Below the pieces are notes generated by a model, which saw only the letters and a program-made list of their open reading frames with translations, had not been told where the DNA came from and made no database searches. The translations under genes and the position numbers were made by a program. From Akkermansiaceae bacterium (GTDB lineage Bacteria > Verrucomicrobiota > Verrucomicrobiia > Verrucomicrobiales > Akkermansiaceae), in assembly GCA_023300205.1 (NCBI GenBank), contig JALZVD010000197.1, positions 1 through 10,699 on the forward strand: 10,699 bases of DNA, written 5' to 3'. Below are positions 7,081 through 10,699 of this stretch, piece after piece. Positions within the stretch are counted from its first letter, which is position 1, and each line of letters begins with the position of its first letter.

Positions 7081-7109
7081 TTGAGTGTCTTACCTCATCT
7101 ACTTAGATA
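7081..7109 (+). promoter_or_regulatory. Candidate promoter of the ABC operon
   Basis: TTGAGT (7081-7086), 17 bases, TAGATA (7104-7109) has ideal spacing and a predicted leader of about 53 bases. The spacer carries CTCATCTA and the -10 box continues into ACA; both features recur in front of the metallophosphoesterase gene. Box matches to consensus are only moderate. Nearer the start codon, AGTAG (7147-7151) and CTACT (7157-7161) form a 5-bp inverted repeat that may fold in the leader. Confidence 0.35.
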
Positions 7110-7168
7110 ACAGCAAAGATATTTGTTTGCTAGTCGGTAGTTTTTGAGTAGCCTATCTACTAGTAACA

Positions 7169-8074
7169 ATGACTGAACGTTCCAAGACACCACCTAAACC
7201 AATTCCACAATTTGCAGTGGAAATTCGTGACCTGGTAAAAACCTATCGCTCCTCATTCAAACGTGAGACATTCCGTGCTGTAGATAATGTTTCTCTCAAT
7301 ATCGCTCCAGGAGAAGTCTACGGCCTCATCGGCCCAAATGGATCAGGTAAATCCACCACCATGAAAGCGCTACTCGGACTAGTAGCTCCCACTTCTGGCA
7401 TCTGCAAGGTATTTGGCTGTGACTCTCGTAAAGTAGATGCCCGCAGCGAAATTGGTTTCCTCCCCGAGAACCCCTATTTCTACAAACACCAGACCGCAGC
7501 AGAAACACTAAAATTCTACGGTAAACTATGCGGCATCAGAGGTAAGGAATTAAAAAACAGAGTCGACGAGCTCCTGGAACTAGTTTCTCTAAATCATGCA
7601 CGTAATCGCAGATTAGGTGGATACTCTAAAGGAATGCTACAGCGTGTCGGTCTAGCTCAAGCCCTAATCCAGAATCCCAGACTGCTCGTCCTAGATGAGC
7701 CTACTGCTGGCGTAGACCCTATTGGATCTCGTGAGATAAGAGACTTAATCTTCCAACTCAAAAAAGAAGGTGTCACCATATTCCTCTGCTCACACCTATT
7801 AGAACAAGTTCAAGAAGTCTGTGACCGTGTCGGCATTATATTTGAAGGCCAAATGGTAAACGAAGGAACGCTTGAAAAACTCACCTCGATAGAAAATCAA
7901 CATGAACTCATCATCGAAAATGCTGACGACGGACTACTCGAATCAATCGATGAATTAATCATCCAACATCAGACAAGCGGTGCCAAATTAATCAGCAGCG
8001 GGACACCCCGCTCATCACTTGAGAAACTATTTATAGATACGGCTAATAATAGAACTAGAACAGAGCAAAAATAA
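7169..8074 (+). CDS. ABC-2 type exporter, ATP-binding subunit
   Basis: This 301-residue cytosolic ATPase should power the membrane subunit encoded one base downstream. The nucleotide-binding domain covers about 16-235. It has the Walker A motif G55-P-N-G-S-G-K-S-T63, the signature region G150-G-Y-S-K-G-M-L-Q-R159 (the usual LSGGQ variant of this subfamily), Walker B L172-L-V-L-D-E-P-T with catalytic E177, the D-loop A180-G-V-D183, and the switch histidine H209 in L-C-S-H-L. The Q-loop position carries glutamate (L-P-E100-N-P-Y-F-Y), as is common in CcmA/NatA/YxlF-type ATPases. A short C-terminal extension (about 236-301) is acidic and is not a recognised regulatory domain. The start at 7169 fits the gene spacing; the next Met is inside the Walker region. 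The substrate is not deducible. Confidence 0.92.
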   Translation: MTERSKTPPKPIPQFAVEIRDLVKTYRSSFKRETFRAVDNVSLNIAPGEVYGLIGPNGSGKSTTMKALLGLVAPTSGICKVFGCDSRKVDARSEIGFLPENPYFYKHQTAAETLKFYGKLCGIRGKELKNRVDELLELVSLNHARNRRLGGYSKGMLQRVGLAQALIQNPRLLVLDEPTAGVDPIGSREIRDLIFQLKKEGVTIFLCSHLLEQVQEVCDRVGIIFEGQMVNEGTLEKLTSIENQHELIIENADDGLLESIDELIIQHQTSGAKLISSGTPRSSLEKLFIDTANNRTRTEQK

Positions 8075-8075
8075 A

Positions 8076-9008
8076 ATGCCCACCTCGACTCAGAATTTCC
8101 AAAAAACATCATTCATCTCATTCTCTCGCATTGGAGTGATTGCTAGCCACACCTTCACACAATTAGTTAGAATGAAAGTATTCTACTTTTTGATCGCCTT
8201 TGTCATCCTACTCTGGGGATCCAAGCAAATCATCTTCCCTAATGAAACTGGAGGAGACGGCAGCCCAGAGCAAGAACTGCGACTGATCAAAAGCGCAGGA
8301 TTCGCTGCCATGAACATGTTCTCCATGCTTCTAGCTCTATCTGCAACAGCACTTCTCATCCCTAAGGATATAGAAGACCGCACACTCTACACCATCTTGT
8401 GTAAACCCGTGCCAAGATTAGACTACCTCTTAGGAAAGCTCCTAGGCGTATTAGTACTCATCTTCGTATCACTCATTGCTATGGATATCGTCCTCAGCTT
8501 CTTTTTGAATCAAAAGGCAGCCAGCATCATTGCCATTCAAACCGAGCAGCTCACCTCCAGAGGCATCCCAAAAGAATTGATCAATGAACAACTCGCCGGT
8601 CTCAAAGCCCATGGAGTCACCATCAATATCCACCTCGCAACCTTTGCCATCTTCCTAAAAGCCATCGTGATCGCATCAATTGCACTCCTGATCTCTACAT
8701 TCTCATCATCCACATTATTCACCCTCATTCTAACCCTCATCGTTATTGTGATCGGTCTCATTCAAGCTGACGCTCGTGACTACGCCACCACCATGGCTGA
8801 ATTCGGCCAACAAAATCAACTCTCTAACATCTCACTAGCCGTCGCCGTATTCTTCCCAGATCTACAGTTCCTATCAGTCGAAGACGGAGTCATTGATGGC
8901 CGGAGTATCCCACTCAGAATCATCGGCCAGATCTCTATCATCGCCCTCTTATACTTCGCCATATATATCATTCTATCTTGGTTCGCATTCAGAAAGAAAG
9001 AATTCTAA
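8076..9008 (+). CDS. ABC-2 type exporter, permease subunit
   Basis: The 310-residue inner-membrane protein has six predicted helices at about 34-50, 74-95, 121-144, 186-209, 211-230 and 283-305, the usual ABC-2 topology. Between helices 2 and 3 is the diagnostic coupling segment I99-E-D-R-T-L-Y-T-I-L-C-K-P-V-P-R114 followed by Y-L-L-G-K, seen in NosY-like permeases, where the cytosolic loop docks to the ATPase. A sizeable loop at about 145-185 lies between helices 3 and 4, rich in Gln, Glu and Lys. The gene starts one base after the ATPase stop (TAA-A-ATG) and has no separate ribosome site, so translation is probably coupled. The C-terminus is basic (RKKEF) and likely cytosolic. The transported substrate is unknown. 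Confidence 0.9.
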   Translation: MPTSTQNFQKTSFISFSRIGVIASHTFTQLVRMKVFYFLIAFVILLWGSKQIIFPNETGGDGSPEQELRLIKSAGFAAMNMFSMLLALSATALLIPKDIEDRTLYTILCKPVPRLDYLLGKLLGVLVLIFVSLIAMDIVLSFFLNQKAASIIAIQTEQLTSRGIPKELINEQLAGLKAHGVTINIHLATFAIFLKAIVIASIALLISTFSSSTLFTLILTLIVIVIGLIQADARDYATTMAEFGQQNQLSNISLAVAVFFPDLQFLSVEDGVIDGRSIPLRIIGQISIIALLYFAIYIILSWFAFRKKEF

Positions 9009-9012
9009 AGAA

Positions 9013-9960
9013 ATGAAACCGCTACTGAACATCATTCTCATCCTAGCTATACTAGCCGTCACAGGCTGGCTTAGAATGCCCTATGAACAGAAGCTATCCG
9101 AAGAACTTCATGCCCTAAAACTAGTCCCCCCAAGACTTTCTTTAGAAGACCGCTCTAAGCTTAAACAAAAAGCATTCGTAGCAACCTACGGTAGCCTTCG
9201 CCCTACGATCGCTGCATTCATGAGTGTAAAAACTACCAATTACCACTCAGACCAAAATTGGGATAAAATTGAAGACGCTTTTAAAGAAATAGTCCTACTT
9301 GACCCATATAATTTTTACTATTGGGATCAAGCTGCTTGGCACATGGCATCAAACGCTGCAGCAGATAAACAAAATGATAGATCCCTAACTGAAATCGGAA
9401 GAAAACAACAATTTCAAAACTACATCCAAAAAGGCAAAGATATAATAAATCAGTCCATAAAAGTTAATCCTGGAGACTGGAGATACCTTAACCTTAAAGC
9501 AAAATTAGAAGCCAACAGATACAGAGATCCTGACTACGCTACAGCCGTAGCAACCTATCAAGAAATACTACAAATCCCAGATCTTCCCAACCACATAAAG
9601 AGATCAGCAAAACTGGAGATTCTATTCGCCATGCAGAAACTCCCTCAGCGCCATCAAGAATCATACAACCTCGCAATACAACTCTTTGAAAAAGACACCT
9701 CATACCATGTCCCCACCGTTTTAAATGAAATTCTGATTGGCCAAAACCACCCACTTAACAACGTAAGCAACTCCATGTCACTTAGTGAAATCTATGGATC
9801 TAATCAAAACGCATATAAAAAACTAAAAATCAAATGGCTACGCCGTGAATTAGGCCAGAAACCCTACGGACTCGAAGAAGCAATTCAACAAGTAGAAAAT
9901 AAACTCCTTATACCCCAAACAAAACGCCTATTCCCTCACAAGCCTTTATTTATGAACTAA
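9013..9960 (+). CDS. Membrane-anchored TPR-like protein of unknown function, third gene of the ABC operon
   Basis: The start is placed at 9013, 4 bases after the permease stop. The frame is open further upstream to 8893, but those 40 codons are a Ser-rich shadow of the permease. The 315-residue product has one N-terminal helix (about 3-20, LLNIILILAILAVTGWL) that could be a membrane anchor or an uncleaved signal, then a soluble alpha-helical body. Helix pairs resembling TPRs are visible at about 82-117 (F-K-E-I-V-L-L-D-P-Y-N, then Y-W-D-Q-A-A-W), 135-165 (I-N-Q-S-I-K-V-N-P-G-D-W-R-Y), 172-190 (A-V-A-T-Y-Q-E-I-L) and 195-225. The repeated hydrophobic-h-h-x-(D/N)-P turn is typical of TPRs. The A-rich codons contrast with its neighbours. 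From its position it is probably a periplasmic partner of the exporter, but nothing in the sequence shows the substrate. Orphan with respect to any family I can name. Confidence 0.75.
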   Translation: MKPLLNIILILAILAVTGWLRMPYEQKLSEELHALKLVPPRLSLEDRSKLKQKAFVATYGSLRPTIAAFMSVKTTNYHSDQNWDKIEDAFKEIVLLDPYNFYYWDQAAWHMASNAAADKQNDRSLTEIGRKQQFQNYIQKGKDIINQSIKVNPGDWRYLNLKAKLEANRYRDPDYATAVATYQEILQIPDLPNHIKRSAKLEILFAMQKLPQRHQESYNLAIQLFEKDTSYHVPTVLNEILIGQNHPLNNVSNSMSLSEIYGSNQNAYKKLKIKWLRRELGQKPYGLEEAIQQVENKLLIPQTKRLFPHKPLFMN

Positions 9961-9979
9961 TCATAAAAAACACATTACT

Positions 9980-10008
9980 GAGTTAGGACAAACTTACTCT
10001 ATTTTTTT
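9980..10008 (+). terminator. Weak terminator after the ABC operon
   Basis: GAGT (9980-9983) pairs with ACTC (9996-9999), and the inner AG/CT pair extends the stem past one mismatch. A run of seven T residues follows at 10002-10008. The stem is short and AT-rich, so efficiency is doubtful, but the position 20 bases after the last operon stop is right. Confidence 0.45.
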
Positions 10009-10015
10009 CTTTCCC

Positions 10016-10044
10016 TTTACTCATCTAGCGTGCATGCATAGATA
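10016..10044 (+). promoter_or_regulatory. Candidate promoter of the metallophosphoesterase gene
   Basis: TTTACT (10016-10021), 17 bases, TAGATA (10039-10044) gives a predicted leader of about 22 bases. CATCTA in the spacer and ACA after the -10 box recur in the ABC operon promoter candidate at 7081-7109. The GC-containing palindrome TGCATGCA lies just before the -10 box. Confidence 0.35.
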
Positions 10045-10073
10045 ACACCCAGTTAGTTCAACGTTTACAGTCC

Positions 10074-10699
10074 ATGAAGATCGCATTATTTGGAGATATC
10101 CACGCAAATTTAGAAGCCCTAGAAACCGTCTTAGCAGACGCAGAGGCACAAGGCTGCGATAGCTACGTCTGCCTTGGAGATGTTGTTGGCTACAATGCTA
10201 ATCCCTCTGAATGCCTAGAAATTATCCGCCAAATGGACTGCCCTGTCGTAAAGGGCAACCACGATGAAGACGCAGGAGGCGACCACTCATTAGAAATGAT
10301 GAACCCTATTGCAGCAGAAGCGCTGCAATGGACACGTGACCAGCTAACAGACGAACAACGTGAATTCCTCGCTAGAATGAGAATGGTCAGACAAGTAGAA
10401 GATTTTACGATCGTACACTCTACACTAGACCAACCAAACGTCTGGAATTACGTCACCAACAAGTTTGATGCCATGTCAAACTTCTCATACCAATTTACCC
10501 AAGTATGCTTTCATGGACACACTCACGTCCCTAGAATCTTCGCTCGTGGAGCTAAAGTTCAGGACGTCCCACCAGAATCAATCGAGATTGAAGAAGGCAT
10601 GAAATACTTCATCAACGCCGGATCAGTAGGCCAACCTAGAGATGGAGACTGGCGGGCTTGCTACTGCATATATGATATGGATGCTAAACTCATCTATTT
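10074..10699 (+). CDS. Calcineurin-like metallophosphoesterase (3' end outside window)
   Basis: From the ATG at 10074 the frame stays open to the window end, giving 208 codons. All metal-site motifs of the two-metal metallophosphoesterase fold are in order: G7-D8-I-H10, G35-D36-V-V-G39, G61-N62-H63-D64, H115 in I-V-H-S, and H147-G-H149-T-H151. After these comes I-N-A-G-S-V-G-Q-P-R-D-G-D, a segment conserved in the bacterial YfcE/MJ0936-like (Metallophos_2) group of roughly 240 residues, so only some 30-40 residues should be missing. It should be a cytosolic phosphodiesterase or phosphatase; the natural substrate of this subgroup is not deducible. The Met at 10074 is accepted because KIALFGDIHAN begins right after it, as in relatives. 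No Shine-Dalgarno is visible. It is likely transcribed on its own. Confidence 0.88.
   Translation, partial: MKIALFGDIHANLEALETVLADAEAQGCDSYVCLGDVVGYNANPSECLEIIRQMDCPVVKGNHDEDAGGDHSLEMMNPIAAEALQWTRDQLTDEQREFLARMRMVRQVEDFTIVHSTLDQPNVWNYVTNKFDAMSNFSYQFTQVCFHGHTHVPRIFARGAKVQDVPPESIEIEEGMKYFINAGSVGQPRDGDWRACYCIYDMDAKLIY

Noticed and set aside
8893..9012. Longer version of the TPR-like protein starting at 8893
   Set aside because: The 40 additional residues are a Ser-rich out-of-frame reading of the permease C-terminus; the ATG at 9013 follows the permease stop by 4 bases and begins a good membrane helix.

Overview
This window reads as ordinary, gene-dense chromosome of a Gram-negative bacterium with an outer membrane and roughly mid-40s percent GC by eye. 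An outer-membrane assembly pair (TamB/TamA-like), a lipobox-bearing mini-lipoprotein and a TMEM220-type membrane protein, together with start codons that almost all lack a good Shine-Dalgarno sequence, would suit a member of the Verrucomicrobiota/PVC group. That assignment is an inference from gene style, not a proof. I see no rRNA, tRNA, insertion sequence, phage gene, CRISPR array or defence locus.

Layout. Positions 1-3319 (+) hold the 3' part of a tamB-like gene followed 8 bases later by a complete tamA-like (Omp85) gene; the two products should work together across the periplasm in outer-membrane protein insertion or lipid traffic. Converging on it, with the stop codons overlapping by 4 bases, is a minus-strand gene (3316-4392) for an exported thioredoxin-fold protein whose active-site cysteines are both gone. 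A 98-base divergent promoter region leads to a plus-strand four-helix TMEM220-type membrane protein (4491-4946). A 39-residue lipoprotein gene (4927-5046, minus) overlaps its tail in antisense. A hairpin with a T-run (minus strand, 5080-5120) separates this from htpG (5158-7002, minus), whose C-terminal half looks more like mitochondrial TRAP1 than E. coli HtpG.

From a second divergent region (7003-7168), a tight three-gene operon runs on the plus strand: an ABC-2 ATPase (7169-8074), its six-helix permease (8076-9008) and a membrane-anchored TPR-like protein of unknown function (9013-9960). Spacings are 1 and 4 bases, so the three products probably act as one export or remodelling unit. A weak terminator and a promoter-like sequence precede a calcineurin-type metallophosphoesterase (10074 to the window end), which is cut by the boundary.

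I did not find a clearly new biological system. The most useful second-look items are the cysteine-less TlpA-like protein with a ribosome-site hairpin in its leader, the tiny antisense-overlapping lipoprotein, the palindrome over the TMEM220-type promoter, and the unknown third member of the ABC operon.
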